Shown piece after piece: positions 5,742-14,700 of a DNA stretch of 64,000 nt. The notes below the pieces were generated by a model that worked only from the letters and a program-made list of their open reading frames with translations, ran no database searches and was not told where the DNA came from. This stretch comes from Methanobacteriota archaeon (GTDB lineage: Archaea; Halobacteriota; Methanomicrobia; Methanomicrobiales; Methanocorpusculaceae): NCBI GenBank assembly GCA_023396065.1, contig JAEWXF010000014.1, forward strand, positions 1 to 64,000, in the 5' to 3' direction. The translations under genes were made by a program, and so were the position numbers. How positions within the stretch are numbered: the stretch's first letter is position 1; each line of letters starts with the position of its first letter.

Positions 5742-8170
5742 TCAGCAGGAATCAGAGCCGGCGGTGTATAACGCCGGAGGAGAAGCGAAAGACTCACAAC
5801 AGTAACCGAACTCAGAACCATCGCCGCCGCCGCATACTCTGGCCGGAACATCACATGCGTAAACGGATAGAGAACACCCGCCGCAAGCGGAATCAAAACC
5901 AGATTATAGGCAAACGCCCAGAACAGATTCATCCGGATACGACCGAACACCTTACGGGCAAGCTGCACCGCCGCAACCGCCCCGATCAGATCCGACCGCA
6001 GAAGCACAATCCCGCCGGACGCAACCGCCGCATCCGTCCCGCTTCCCACCGCAATCCCCACATCCGCCTGCGTCATCGCCGGCGTATCATTAATCCCGTC
6101 ACCGACAAACACAACCGCACTGCCTCCCTCCTGCATCCTCTGAATAATCGCACGCTTATCATCCGGCATCAGACCCGCCTCAACACGGGAAATCCCCGCA
6201 GCAGCCGCAACAACCTGCGCCGCACGAACATTATCACCGGTCAGCATCGTAACCGGCAAACCCATCCTTTCAAACTCAGCAACCGCCGACCGTGCATCAG
6301 GCCGCAGCGTATCAGAAATCCCGACAACACCAACAGCCCTCCCGGCCACAGCAACAAAAACCACCGACGCCCCCGTCGAACGGAAATCCTCCGCCGCCCC
6401 GGCCAGACTCTCCTCCACCGCAATCTCCCGCTCCTCCAAAAACTGCGCCGACCCCATCACAACCTCCTGCCGGTTCACCCGTGCCGTCATCCCGCGACCG
6501 GCCACCGTCTCAACCCGCGCCGCCACCAGCTCGGAAAGATGCCGGGCATCCGCAGCCGCAACAATCGCCGAATCCAGCGGATGCAGAGACCGGCGCCCCA
6601 GTGCCGACGCAATCGTCAGAACCTCCGCATCCGTCATCCCCGCAACAACAGCAACCCCCGCCACCGCAGGCTCCCCAAGCGTCAGCGTACCCGTCTTATC
6701 CGTAGCAACCGCCTTCAGCTTCCCGGCCCGCTCCAGAACCTCACCATTCCGGATCAGAATACCAAGACTCGCCGCCCGCCCGATACCAACCGTAACCGCC
6801 GTCGGCGTTGCAAGACCCAGAGCACACGGACACGCCACCACAATCACCGCAATAAAACTCGACAAAGCAATAAGCAGCGTCTCCCCGGCAAAGAAATACC
6901 AGTAAACAAAAGCCAGAACCGCAACACCGAGAACAAACGGAATAAAATACCGCACCGCCGTATCAGCAACACGCTGCACCGACGGCTTCGTCTCCTGCGC
7001 CTCCCGCACCATAGTAATAATACCCGCAAGAACAGTATCAGCACCAATCTTCTGAATCTCCATCTTCAAAACACCCTGCGACACCACCGTACCCCCGATA
7101 ACCTCAGCACCCGGTGACTTCATCACCGGCACCGACTCACCGGTAATCGCCGACTCATTCACCGTAACCGGACTATCCAGAACAATCCCATCGGACGGAA
7201 TCTGCCCGCCGGTTTTCACCAGAGCAACATCACCGGCAACCAGCTCCCCGACACGGACCTCCTGCTCAGCCCCGTCACGAATCACCGTCGCAACCAAAGG
7301 CCGGAGATGCAAAAGCGCCATAATCGCATCCGACGTCCGGCCGCGGGCACGGGTTTCCAGAAACCGGCCCAGCCCCAGAAACGCAGTAAGCATCACCGCA
7401 GTCTCAAACAGCAGAAACTCCGGCGACGGCAAAAGCCCCACAACCGCACCAAGCCCCGCGAAATACGACGTCGCAATCCCAAGCATATACATAACCTCCA
7501 TACCCAGCATCCCGCCGCGAAGCTGCGCAAAACCCTGCCGGAAAATAGGATAGGCACAAATCAACAGAATCGGCGTAGCAATAACCAGCATCGCAAGATC
7601 CATTGCCAGCATATTCTCATGAAACAGCGGATGACCAAAAACCATCAGAGCCATCAGAACCGCAGACCCCGCAAACCCCAGAATCGTCCGGTTGCGGATA
7701 CCGGTAAGCTCATCCTTTTCTGACTCAGGAATATAGAACAGATCATCAAACCCGCTGCTTGCAACAACCGACTCAAAACCTGCTCTCTTCAGCAGCGGAA
7801 CAAACTGTGACGAATCAGCAAGCAGCGGATTATACCGGACCGTCAGCGTATCAGCCTCACCGGAAACCTCCAGAACTCCCGGAAGTACAGACAGCGCCGA
7901 AGTCCCCTTTGCCGCCGCAGCATCATCCACAGGCTGCACAATAAAAGAAACCGGCACCGGCTCCACGGAAAACCCGGCAGCCCGGACCGCCTCATCAATT
8001 TTTTCCGGAGACACCACATCAGTATCAATATTCACGCGGACCGTCGCACTCGACAAATTGACCGACACCTCCGAAACGCCCGGAACAGCCTTCAGCGTAG
8101 ACTCAAGATGGGCCGAACATGCACTACAGTGCATCCCGCCGGCCAGAAATCGGAGATAACGAATCGTCAT
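5726..8170 (-). CDS. copA: Copper-translocating P1B-type ATPase
   Basis: 814 residues. N-terminal metal-binding HMA domain with GMHCSAC near residue 12-18, then a second HMA-like module (about 78-140) that has lost its CxxC. Eight membrane segments follow, with the ion-binding CPC in VACPCALGLATPT (about residue 446), the phosphorylation site DKTGTLT (about 488), the P1B-specific HP in SLHPLDS (about 527) and the hinge GDGINDTPAM (about 686). CPC plus these motifs indicate Cu+ (or Ag+) transport across the cell membrane, driven by ATP. Export is the usual direction for CopA. The gene lies upstream of the RclA-like flavoenzyme on the same strand, separated by the structured gap. A separate small HMA protein at 29818 may serve as its copper chaperone (inference). 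Confidence 0.95.
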   Translation of the reverse strand: MTIRYLRFLAGGMHCSACSAHLESTLKAVPGVSEVSVNLSSATVRVNIDTDVVSPEKIDEAVRAAGFSVEPVPVSFIVQPVDDAAAAKGTSALSVLPGVLEVSGEADTLTVRYNPLLADSSQFVPLLKRAGFESVVASSGFDDLFYIPESEKDELTGIRNRTILGFAGSAVLMALMVFGHPLFHENMLAMDLAMLVIATPILLICAYPIFRQGFAQLRGGMLGMEVMYMLGIATSYFAGLGAVVGLLPSPEFLLFETAVMLTAFLGLGRFLETRARGRTSDAIMALLHLRPLVATVIRDGAEQEVRVGELVAGDVALVKTGGQIPSDGIVLDSPVTVNESAITGESVPVMKSPGAEVIGGTVVSQGVLKMEIQKIGADTVLAGIITMVREAQETKPSVQRVADTAVRYFIPFVLGVAVLAFVYWYFFAGETLLIALSSFIAVIVVACPCALGLATPTAVTVGIGRAASLGILIRNGEVLERAGKLKAVATDKTGTLTLGEPAVAGVAVVAGMTDAEVLTIASALGRRSLHPLDSAIVAAADARHLSELVAARVETVAGRGMTARVNRQEVVMGSAQFLEEREIAVEESLAGAAEDFRSTGASVVFVAVAGRAVGVVGISDTLRPDARSAVAEFERMGLPVTMLTGDNVRAAQVVAAAAGISRVEAGLMPDDKRAIIQRMQEGGSAVVFVGDGINDTPAMTQADVGIAVGSGTDAAVASGGIVLLRSDLIGAVAAVQLARKVFGRIRMNLFWAFAYNLVLIPLAAGVLYPFTHVMFRPEYAAAAMVLSSVTVVSLSLLLRRYTPPALIPADGKSS

Positions 8171-8307
8171 AGATGATTAGTTTACCCCTTCATCCAGAAA
8201 TAGACTTTGTTCGGGTCAACGAAAAAATATCGGTACAGAGTTTCCCCTGCCCATACTTGAAACTGTTCCCCGCCAGAATCAATCAACACAACGAAAAATA
8301 AGAAAAC

Positions 8308-10431
8308 TCACACAGAAACAGTCTGGAGAGCAGACCCCGAACTGATAATCCGCGGAGTTCCGCTTTGCATCTGGAGAACCATTGTTTCCGGCCCGACAAC
8401 ACCACCTGCTTCATCAAACGCAATACCATCCCCGGAAAAGATACTTTCATCCGCAGAATATCTGAGACTTTTCAGCGCAGACCCGACAGCATCAGCATCC
8501 GTTGAACCGGAAACACTCATCGCATCCGCCAGTACCACCACCCCCGCAAACGCACGGGCAGAAACACCGGTCATCGAACTGCCGGGAAGTACCTTCGAAT
8601 AGAAAAGAGACACCTCTTTGATCAGCGGATTGGATTTTCCCAGTTCCTGCGACCAGACATCCGCGCTGATCAGGGAATCATACACCAGAGTACTCTGGAC
8701 AACCTTCGGATCCCCGAGAATTACATCACCAAAAACATACCAGAATGCCGGAATCTGTCCGCAGGTCTGTGATGCAGAAAGGAACAAACTCAGATCATGC
8801 GCACTGTCCGGAATACTAATCAGAATCTGACCACTGCAGTTCAGATCAGAAAACACCGCCACTGCCTCAGACTCACTCAGGGGAAGAGAATACGAGACCT
8901 GCTCAACAGCATACGACTTTTCCTCCAAAACCCGAACCATCTCCGCAGGAGGACGAACACTCTCCGGATAAAGAATCGTCACATTTTGTAACGATGCATC
9001 ATAGGAACGTCGTTCCGTGACAAGATCCAGAAACGAGGAAAATCCGGCAATCTGATCAGGACTCAAAGACACCAGCCATGAACCGGAAGAAACCTCACCC
9101 GCAGCAGTATGAACCGCCGGCAGATTCATCCGGACACCACGCAGATCACCAACAACTGCGGACACATTGTCTGGAACCGGGGTACCATAGGACAGGGACC
9201 GGACAACAACTTTCGCCCCGTAGAGTCCCGAAATCCCACTGGTCGACGCACCCGGCAGATTCAGGGAGTACGCACCATTAATCAGCTCAGCTGCAGCTGC
9301 AGCTCCGCGTACAACCTCTGCGTTTCCATATACTCCAATGATTATCTCGGACGGGGGACGGACATACCGGTCAACCGGAACGATGGAACCCGAACGGAAC
9401 TGACCTACCTGCATCAGAACACGCCCTGTCCCTTCAGAGTCAAAGACATATGAACCGGCAGCCCCCTCATAGCTTTTGCCCATGTACCAGCCGGAAATAT
9501 ACGCAGGATTCCCCTCACTCGCAGGAATCAGACGGGCCAGCGTCACTATCGCATCATACCCCTCAGCAGCATAGAGAGAAGCATTCGTAGAATACTTTGT
9601 CGCATAAATCTCGTAAAACGGATGCGTATCAGTACTCGATACACGCAGTGCAGCATATCCGCCTTCCATTCGAGGATCAGCAACAACAGATGGATTCTCC
9701 AGCGTCCAGGATGATAGCAGAACCGGACCCGTGAGACCGAACTCACGTGCTTTGGCAACAATGTCGGGAACTCCCGTTCCCCCGGTGAGAACCAAGAGTT
9801 TTGGATTCTGCGATAACAGGGATCTCAGCTGGACACCCCAACCCGCAGTCTCAGAATACACATCCGATATAATCCGGCTGCTGGTAACCGAGCCCAAGGC
9901 CTCAATGTACTGGCGTGTGTAGGCAGTATCCGGACCAAACACCGCAATTACATCATGTTCACCCAGAAGCGAACGCAGCGATGACACTTCATAGAATGGC
10001 GGAGTACTCAGACTGATCACTCCATCCGGGGCCGTTGCCGCATACCCGGGAGCTGCAACAGACACTCTGACCGCAGAAAACGAAGGATGCACAGCATCCC
10101 ACATCCTGCTCACATCATCGGTGACGGTAACAACCGCAACCATTTCCGGAAGCTCCCCGTCGGACGCCGAACGCACATCAGTCGCATTCAGATACACAAT
10201 ATGCGGGCGGAGTTTGGAATCAAGCGTCTGGTACGCAATATCCATTCCCTGTTTGACGGCAGTCACACTCTCATCAGCAGTATCCGGGACAACAACCCCG
10301 ATCGTTCCCTGATAGGAACCGGTAGAAACATTCGGCTGCTGCTCCCCGACCGGGCCGGGCATACCGGTAAATACCGCAAATGCCACAACCAGCGCCAGTG
10401 CAAGGATAAGGAGAGCAAACACCTGTTTCAT
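8308..10431 (-). CDS. Membrane-anchored periplasmic-binding-protein-like protein (two PBP1 modules)
   Basis: 707 residues. One N-terminal hydrophobic segment (FALLILALALVVAFAVFTG) acts as signal or anchor; the rest is extracellular. Residues about 40-350 read like a type-1 periplasmic binding fold of the branched-chain amino acid receptor type: GTIGVVVPDTADESVTAVKQG at the start, VIAVFGPDTAYT in the middle and AAEGYDAIVTLARLI towards the end. A second related module follows (about 365-700: IIIGVYGNAEVVRGAAAAAE ... SARAFAGVVVLADAM). No transporter membrane or ATPase gene is adjacent, so a sensing or scavenging role without a cognate ABC importer is possible. It lies 5 bases downstream of the TPR gene and is surely co-transcribed. 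Confidence 0.65.
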   Translation of the reverse strand: MKQVFALLILALALVVAFAVFTGMPGPVGEQQPNVSTGSYQGTIGVVVPDTADESVTAVKQGMDIAYQTLDSKLRPHIVYLNATDVRSASDGELPEMVAVVTVTDDVSRMWDAVHPSFSAVRVSVAAPGYAATAPDGVISLSTPPFYEVSSLRSLLGEHDVIAVFGPDTAYTRQYIEALGSVTSSRIISDVYSETAGWGVQLRSLLSQNPKLLVLTGGTGVPDIVAKAREFGLTGPVLLSSWTLENPSVVADPRMEGGYAALRVSSTDTHPFYEIYATKYSTNASLYAAEGYDAIVTLARLIPASEGNPAYISGWYMGKSYEGAAGSYVFDSEGTGRVLMQVGQFRSGSIVPVDRYVRPPSEIIIGVYGNAEVVRGAAAAAELINGAYSLNLPGASTSGISGLYGAKVVVRSLSYGTPVPDNVSAVVGDLRGVRMNLPAVHTAAGEVSSGSWLVSLSPDQIAGFSSFLDLVTERRSYDASLQNVTILYPESVRPPAEMVRVLEEKSYAVEQVSYSLPLSESEAVAVFSDLNCSGQILISIPDSAHDLSLFLSASQTCGQIPAFWYVFGDVILGDPKVVQSTLVYDSLISADVWSQELGKSNPLIKEVSLFYSKVLPGSSMTGVSARAFAGVVVLADAMSVSGSTDADAVGSALKSLRYSADESIFSGDGIAFDEAGGVVGPETMVLQMQSGTPRIISSGSALQTVSV

Positions 10432-10436
10432 ACCTG

Positions 10437-12608
10437 CTAACTCCGGAAAGGAACAACCTCATCCACCGACACAACATCCCATGCATCCAAAGAGTACCCC
10501 GCAGACGAATACTCGGCATATACCGCCGCAGACGCCTGCAGATACCCAGGTTCCGGAAGAACAAACATACGGTCCGCAGACGGCAGACCCGGCGCAGCAG
10601 ACACAACAGCAAGCGCCTCACGAAGATACTGGTACGGCTGGCTGGCCGGATTTTGCAATGCTGCTTTTTCCGCTGCAGACAACGCCTCCGAATAGAGACT
10701 TTCACAGACGCGGGCCTTCGCAAGACCTGCCCACGCTGCAGGGAACGCATCCGAGATTTTCAGACAGGCAAGATATGCATCCGCAGACGCCTGATAGGAA
10801 CCAGCCTCATACTCCATCCACCCAAGCTCCACAAACAGCCGGGCCCGCATCTCACGACCGGGATTGGCACGAAGCGCTGTACGTAGCATGCCTCGTGCCT
10901 CATCCGGCATTCCCATATCCAGATATGTCCGGGAAATCCCGAGACACACACTGGCACGTTCATCATCACGGGTCGAACGTTTGATAAGTTCAGCTGCAGT
11001 GAACACAGACCGTTCCGGACCCAGTAACAGAAATACCGGCTGAAGAACTGCACTGATATCCTGCCGGGAAGCGAGGGCATCTGTTACTGCCTTGTTCAGC
11101 TCATGAACAACAGAGGAAAGGGATGCTCCCTCCAAAATGAGAAGCATAGTACGTTCCATCGGCGTAACCGCGTATTTTTTTGCCTCTTCATAATACTCAC
11201 CGGACACTGCTGCACGAAACAGGAATGAAGATATCTCTGGAGACTCTCCGGAACGCGTATACCAGTATATGGCAGATCGGGGATCAAAACCAAAGTAGGC
11301 GGCATCCCCGCGTGTTTTGGATACAGCCGCTTCGTCCTCTGCATCAATTGCCGCGAGCGCAGTAGCGTCCGGTTCTCCGTCGAAGTTCATACGGGCATTC
11401 ATCTCTGCAAGACGGGACATGGCAGCAGAGAATATTTTTTCGTCGGGATTTTCCTCAGAAAGGATTTTTTCCAGATACTGGTACTCCTCAGTATATGCAT
11501 ATCTTCTCCGACAGGAGGAAGCAAGGTCCAGATACAGTTTCTGCCGGTCATCAGGCGACAGATTCTCCGCAATACCCGCAATACGAGTGTAATATTCACT
11601 CATATCCTCACCGAGATCTTCACCAACTTCACAGAGATTTTTCAGGCCAAGGGCAATCTGAAACTCGCCGGCATTTTTCACGGAGAGAAACGCATTTTTG
11701 TAGGCCTCAAAGGCATTATCAAAATCGCCGTTCTTTCTCAGAATCGTCCCCATTAGTTCAAAAGCCGAGGATTCTGCCGGGGTTCCAGGAAATGCGAGAG
11801 AAATATTTGCATACAGATCAATTGCCGCATCATACTGGCCGGACGCGTACAACCAATTCGCCGTAGAGATCGCAGCATCCGGGCAATCGAGTTTCAGCAG
11901 TGGTGCCACTATTTTTCCCCATTCCTCCACCGTAATCGGCGGCATATTGAGCCAGGTAAGCATCTCCTCCCGCGTCAGAGAAGAGAACCACACACCCGCA
12001 ATACAGACAACCGCATCATATACCTCCTGCGGGAGAAGGTCAGTACACCCGGCAGATACCGCAGCGTATCGGTCAAGCGGAAACTCATGCCAGAACGGGC
12101 GTCGACCGACCCCAAAATAAATTTCAGGATTTTTTACCTCGGAAATTGTAATACGGCGTGTCTGCAAACGCCACCAGGTTTCCGGACGCACATCGCCGCA
12201 GGCAGCAAGAATCTCAGCAGCCTGATTTGTTCCCGAAATATAGGAACGAAGGAGAGCTGAAACAGCAAGTTTCCGACACAGATTCTTTTCTGCAACAGCT
12301 TTCCCGTACTCCCTCTTCAGCCAGTCGAAAACGGGAAGTATCTCGGAAAACTCGGTATCAACCAAGGCACGTAAAAGTTCCTGCAAAAGGCTGCGGTCCT
12401 CATCAAGTGACAGCAGCGTATTCAGAACTCTGGCATGAAATCCACCGTCCACACTCATTCTGTGCAGAAACAGGTTACGGAAAACAATGTTCTCATGAAC
12501 TGCCCAACGCACTTCATCTGCGCTCTGACCTGAAAGGATATCTTCAGCAAGTATCGTAAGATAATCACAGTAGTATTGTTGGGTCAGATTGCCCTCACTG
12601 ACACGCAT
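10437..12608 (-). CDS. Large TPR-repeat protein
   Basis: 723 residues, no signal peptide or membrane helix, so probably cytoplasmic. From about residue 230 onward it is built of tetratricopeptide-type helical pairs with the A-x-x-x-Y/W...G...A...P pattern: ISTANWLYASGQYDAAIDLY, then LMGTILRKNGDFDNAFEAY, GISRTYLDMGMPDEARGML, ELGWMEYEAGSYQASADAY and GLAKARVCESLYSEALSAA. TPR arrays are protein-interaction scaffolds; no enzymatic domain is visible. It is the first gene of a two-gene unit with the binding-protein-like gene (5-base gap), which suggests a joint function. A minus-strand TATA-like TACATATTTTTAG lies about 20-35 bases upstream. Confidence 0.7.
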   Translation of the reverse strand: MRVSEGNLTQQYYCDYLTILAEDILSGQSADEVRWAVHENIVFRNLFLHRMSVDGGFHARVLNTLLSLDEDRSLLQELLRALVDTEFSEILPVFDWLKREYGKAVAEKNLCRKLAVSALLRSYISGTNQAAEILAACGDVRPETWWRLQTRRITISEVKNPEIYFGVGRRPFWHEFPLDRYAAVSAGCTDLLPQEVYDAVVCIAGVWFSSLTREEMLTWLNMPPITVEEWGKIVAPLLKLDCPDAAISTANWLYASGQYDAAIDLYANISLAFPGTPAESSAFELMGTILRKNGDFDNAFEAYKNAFLSVKNAGEFQIALGLKNLCEVGEDLGEDMSEYYTRIAGIAENLSPDDRQKLYLDLASSCRRRYAYTEEYQYLEKILSEENPDEKIFSAAMSRLAEMNARMNFDGEPDATALAAIDAEDEAAVSKTRGDAAYFGFDPRSAIYWYTRSGESPEISSFLFRAAVSGEYYEEAKKYAVTPMERTMLLILEGASLSSVVHELNKAVTDALASRQDISAVLQPVFLLLGPERSVFTAAELIKRSTRDDERASVCLGISRTYLDMGMPDEARGMLRTALRANPGREMRARLFVELGWMEYEAGSYQASADAYLACLKISDAFPAAWAGLAKARVCESLYSEALSAAEKAALQNPASQPYQYLREALAVVSAAPGLPSADRMFVLPEPGYLQASAAVYAEYSSAGYSLDAWDVVSVDEVVPFRS

Positions 12609-12663
12609 AGTTATGTAGTGATTTTCGTTCTAAAAATATGTATTCCTTCTGTTCAAACGAGAT

Positions 12664-12729
12664 TCCGCAAAAAATCAGAGAAAAACAGAAAAAGTGAAAA
12701 AATAGAAGTGAGTGAAACCCAACTTCACT
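12664..12729 (-). terminator. Terminator of the mtr operon
   Basis: Directly after the mtrH stop, AGTGAA (12711-12716) pairs with TTCACT (12724-12729). On the minus strand this stem is followed by several T-runs (complement of the A-runs at 12669-12701). This is the usual archaeal arrangement for ending a highly expressed operon. Confidence 0.6.
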
Positions 12730-13749
12730 TCAGACGAGGCGGAAGATTGGAGAGTTCGGGTCAGCAACTTCGCCGCCGAAGTCTTTCAGAGCCTCGGAGA
12801 GGACAATGTCAGAGAATGCAGCTGCAGTTGCGATACCTTCCATATTCTCAATCGGACCGAACATAATCAGATCTGCACCAAGGGTCATTGCCATGATGTT
12901 ACATCCGATATCAGGCGATGACCAGGCAATCTGGCGGATGCCCTCAATACCACCGTAGTGGTGGTGGAACATCTGCTCGGACAGGAGATCCTTACCCTTA
13001 TACTGCTCGTGAATATTCTTTCTCCAGCGTTTCAGCCAGGTCCAGGACACCGTCATGTTGTGGTATGCACCACCGGTCGGCAGACCGTGGATTGCCTTGC
13101 ATGCAAGAATCTCACGGAAGGAACCGGAAGAACCAAGACCGAGCGGCGTTGCTGCCGTATCAAGAATCGGGCGAGTAATACCGCACTCTTCTGCGATCTG
13201 AATCATACCTTTGGACTGACCTGCGACACCGCCTTCTGTAAGTACTTTCTCACGGCCGGCAACAGAACCGTCACCCGGGTTGAACGCAAGGACAATTGCC
13301 GAGTTCACATCTGACTCAGCGAGTGCCTGGATGTTTTCCGGAGCAATCGATCCATTGATCGAGTTGTAGATTGCACGGTCTGCAAGACCAACTTCCGTAA
13401 CGTACTTCGTTGCGTGAATGAGTGCCTCCGGTGCGGAGGAGTCCATCAGAAATGCAGTCTTGTTATCGATGCTGTCGAACCACGAGAAGTAGGACTCAAA
13501 GGCCTCGCCGTGCTCTCCAATGATCTGGATAAAGAAGTGGTTTCCCGTCTCATCAGTCAGTTCCTGACAGCGGTTCCAGAGAGCTTCTGCTTTCGCTTTG
13601 TCGATCTTACCAGTGTGGTCGTCAAGGACAACCTCATGTTTGTTGTAGAAGATGGATGCACCAAGAACACGTGGGTATTCTCCAGGCTGTCCACCAATTT
13701 TCGTGCCGTTAAAATCAAAAACGGCCTGTTCCTTTTCGAACTTGAACAT
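12730..13749 (-). CDS. mtrH: Methyl-H4MPT:coenzyme M methyltransferase subunit H
   Basis: 339 residues. MtrH is the cytoplasmic subunit that moves the methyl group from methyl-tetrahydromethanopterin to the corrinoid on MtrA. The N-terminus MFKFEKEQAVFDFNGTKIGGQPGE is diagnostic, as are the pterin-barrel segments (GGVAGQSKGM, DTAATPLGLGSSG). ATG 13749 was chosen over an upstream GTG at 13758 because the GAGGTG containing that GTG is the ribosome binding site. Last gene of mtrEDCBAF-A/G-H and followed by a terminator. Confidence 0.95.
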   Translation of the reverse strand: MFKFEKEQAVFDFNGTKIGGQPGEYPRVLGASIFYNKHEVVLDDHTGKIDKAKAEALWNRCQELTDETGNHFFIQIIGEHGEAFESYFSWFDSIDNKTAFLMDSSAPEALIHATKYVTEVGLADRAIYNSINGSIAPENIQALAESDVNSAIVLAFNPGDGSVAGREKVLTEGGVAGQSKGMIQIAEECGITRPILDTAATPLGLGSSGSFREILACKAIHGLPTGGAYHNMTVSWTWLKRWRKNIHEQYKGKDLLSEQMFHHHYGGIEGIRQIAWSSPDIGCNIMAMTLGADLIMFGPIENMEGIATAAAFSDIVLSEALKDFGGEVADPNSPIFRLV

Positions 13750-13764
13750 ATTGGGCACCTCAGT

Positions 13765-14502
13765 TTACATGAATAATTTCGGCAGTAACATCAGAATTAC
13801 CATAAAGGCAATACACCCTGCTACGAGACCGTAGAGGATACCAATGTCACGACCGATTTTTCTTCCGACACGCATTGCGATTTCTGCATCCGTGAACTCA
13901 ATCTTGCTCTCAATCGCATTGAGACGCTTCTCGATTTCAAGGAACTGCGGGTTTGCACTCGCAACCGCTGCAGCACCACCGGAACCGCCTTCGTCATCAG
14001 CCATCTGGATAACGATCGGGTCAGCACCGAATGCTCCGGGGTCGCGGGCAGTAAGTTCGGCAATTTTCGCAGAGATCTGACCGATGTCTTCACTCTCCAT
14101 AATATTGACGAGCTCAACCTGTTCCTGGAACCGTTTGATGTGATCGACCGTCAGGTTTTCAAGGAACGGAATTGCTCCACCGGAACCGACAATCTTACCA
14201 CCGTCAACACCATTCTTGTGCATCGCCTCGAGACTCTGACCACTGAGGTGACCTTTCACTTCAGTACCGCAGAGAAGGACGAAACGAATGTTCGGATTTG
14301 AGATGATGTTGGCTACAATTTTTTCGATACCGAGGTTTTCCGTCTTACAGGATCCTGCGAGGGCAGCTCCTGCAGCGCAGATTGCCGTCTCATCAAGGTG
14401 AGATCCCATGGTGATGACAGCAACTGGGCTGTTTGCGTCACCGGTGTGATAGTCACCCTGAACAATCGGCCATCCGCTTGCTGGTGATTTCTTATCTGCC
14501 AT
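13765..14502 (-). CDS. MtrA-MtrG chimera of the methyltransferase complex
   Basis: 245 residues. Residues 1-170 repeat MtrA almost exactly, including GTEVKGH85LSGQS with the histidine that ligates the corrinoid cobalt. After an Ala/Gly linker the C-terminal 60 residues are not MtrA but MtrG: EIEKRLNAIESKIEFTDAEI, then AMRVGRKIGRDIGILYGLVAG and a membrane helix. No separate mtrG exists in the operon, and this gene occupies its normal position between mtrF and mtrH. It therefore probably replaces MtrG and adds a second corrinoid-binding head. Both parts are intact and in frame, so this is a real fusion and not a broken gene. Confidence 0.85.
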   Translation of the reverse strand: MADKKSPASGWPIVQGDYHTGDANSPVAVITMGSHLDETAICAAGAALAGSCKTENLGIEKIVANIISNPNIRFVLLCGTEVKGHLSGQSLEAMHKNGVDGGKIVGSGGAIPFLENLTVDHIKRFQEQVELVNIMESEDIGQISAKIAELTARDPGAFGADPIVIQMADDEGGSGGAAAVASANPQFLEIEKRLNAIESKIEFTDAEIAMRVGRKIGRDIGILYGLVAGCIAFMVILMLLPKLFM

Positions 14503-14513
14503 TCTTCTTCACC

Positions 14514-14699
14514 TCAGAGCACCAGTACCGGGACAAGGATCATAACGAGGGCAATAACCAGACCTGCGCCAAACCCGACAAGACCCGAATCCATAATACC
14601 GGACTCAACTTTGTAGGTACGGGCAAGAATCTGTCCCTTGTATCTGATGTCCTCCACCATCTTATCGATGGCGGTCATTCTGATAATTGAACCTGCCAT
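14514..14699 (-). CDS. mtrF: Methyl-H4MPT:coenzyme M methyltransferase subunit F
   Basis: 61 residues: a soluble amphipathic N-terminal part (MVEDIRYKGQILARTYKVESG) resembling the membrane-proximal part of MtrA, then one membrane helix (GLVGFGAGLVIALVMILVPVLVL). MtrF is a small membrane subunit of the Mtr complex. Its start lies 2 bases from the mtrA stop, and it is followed by the A/G fusion gene. Confidence 0.9.
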   Translation of the reverse strand: MAGSIIRMTAIDKMVEDIRYKGQILARTYKVESGIMDSGLVGFGAGLVIALVMILVPVLVL

Positions 14700-14700
14700 T

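Noticed and set aside
5714..7117. 467-codon plus-strand open frame opposite copA
   Set aside because: It is Arg/Asn/His/Pro-rich nonsense caused by the codon bias of copA, which has all P1B ATPase motifs on the minus strand.
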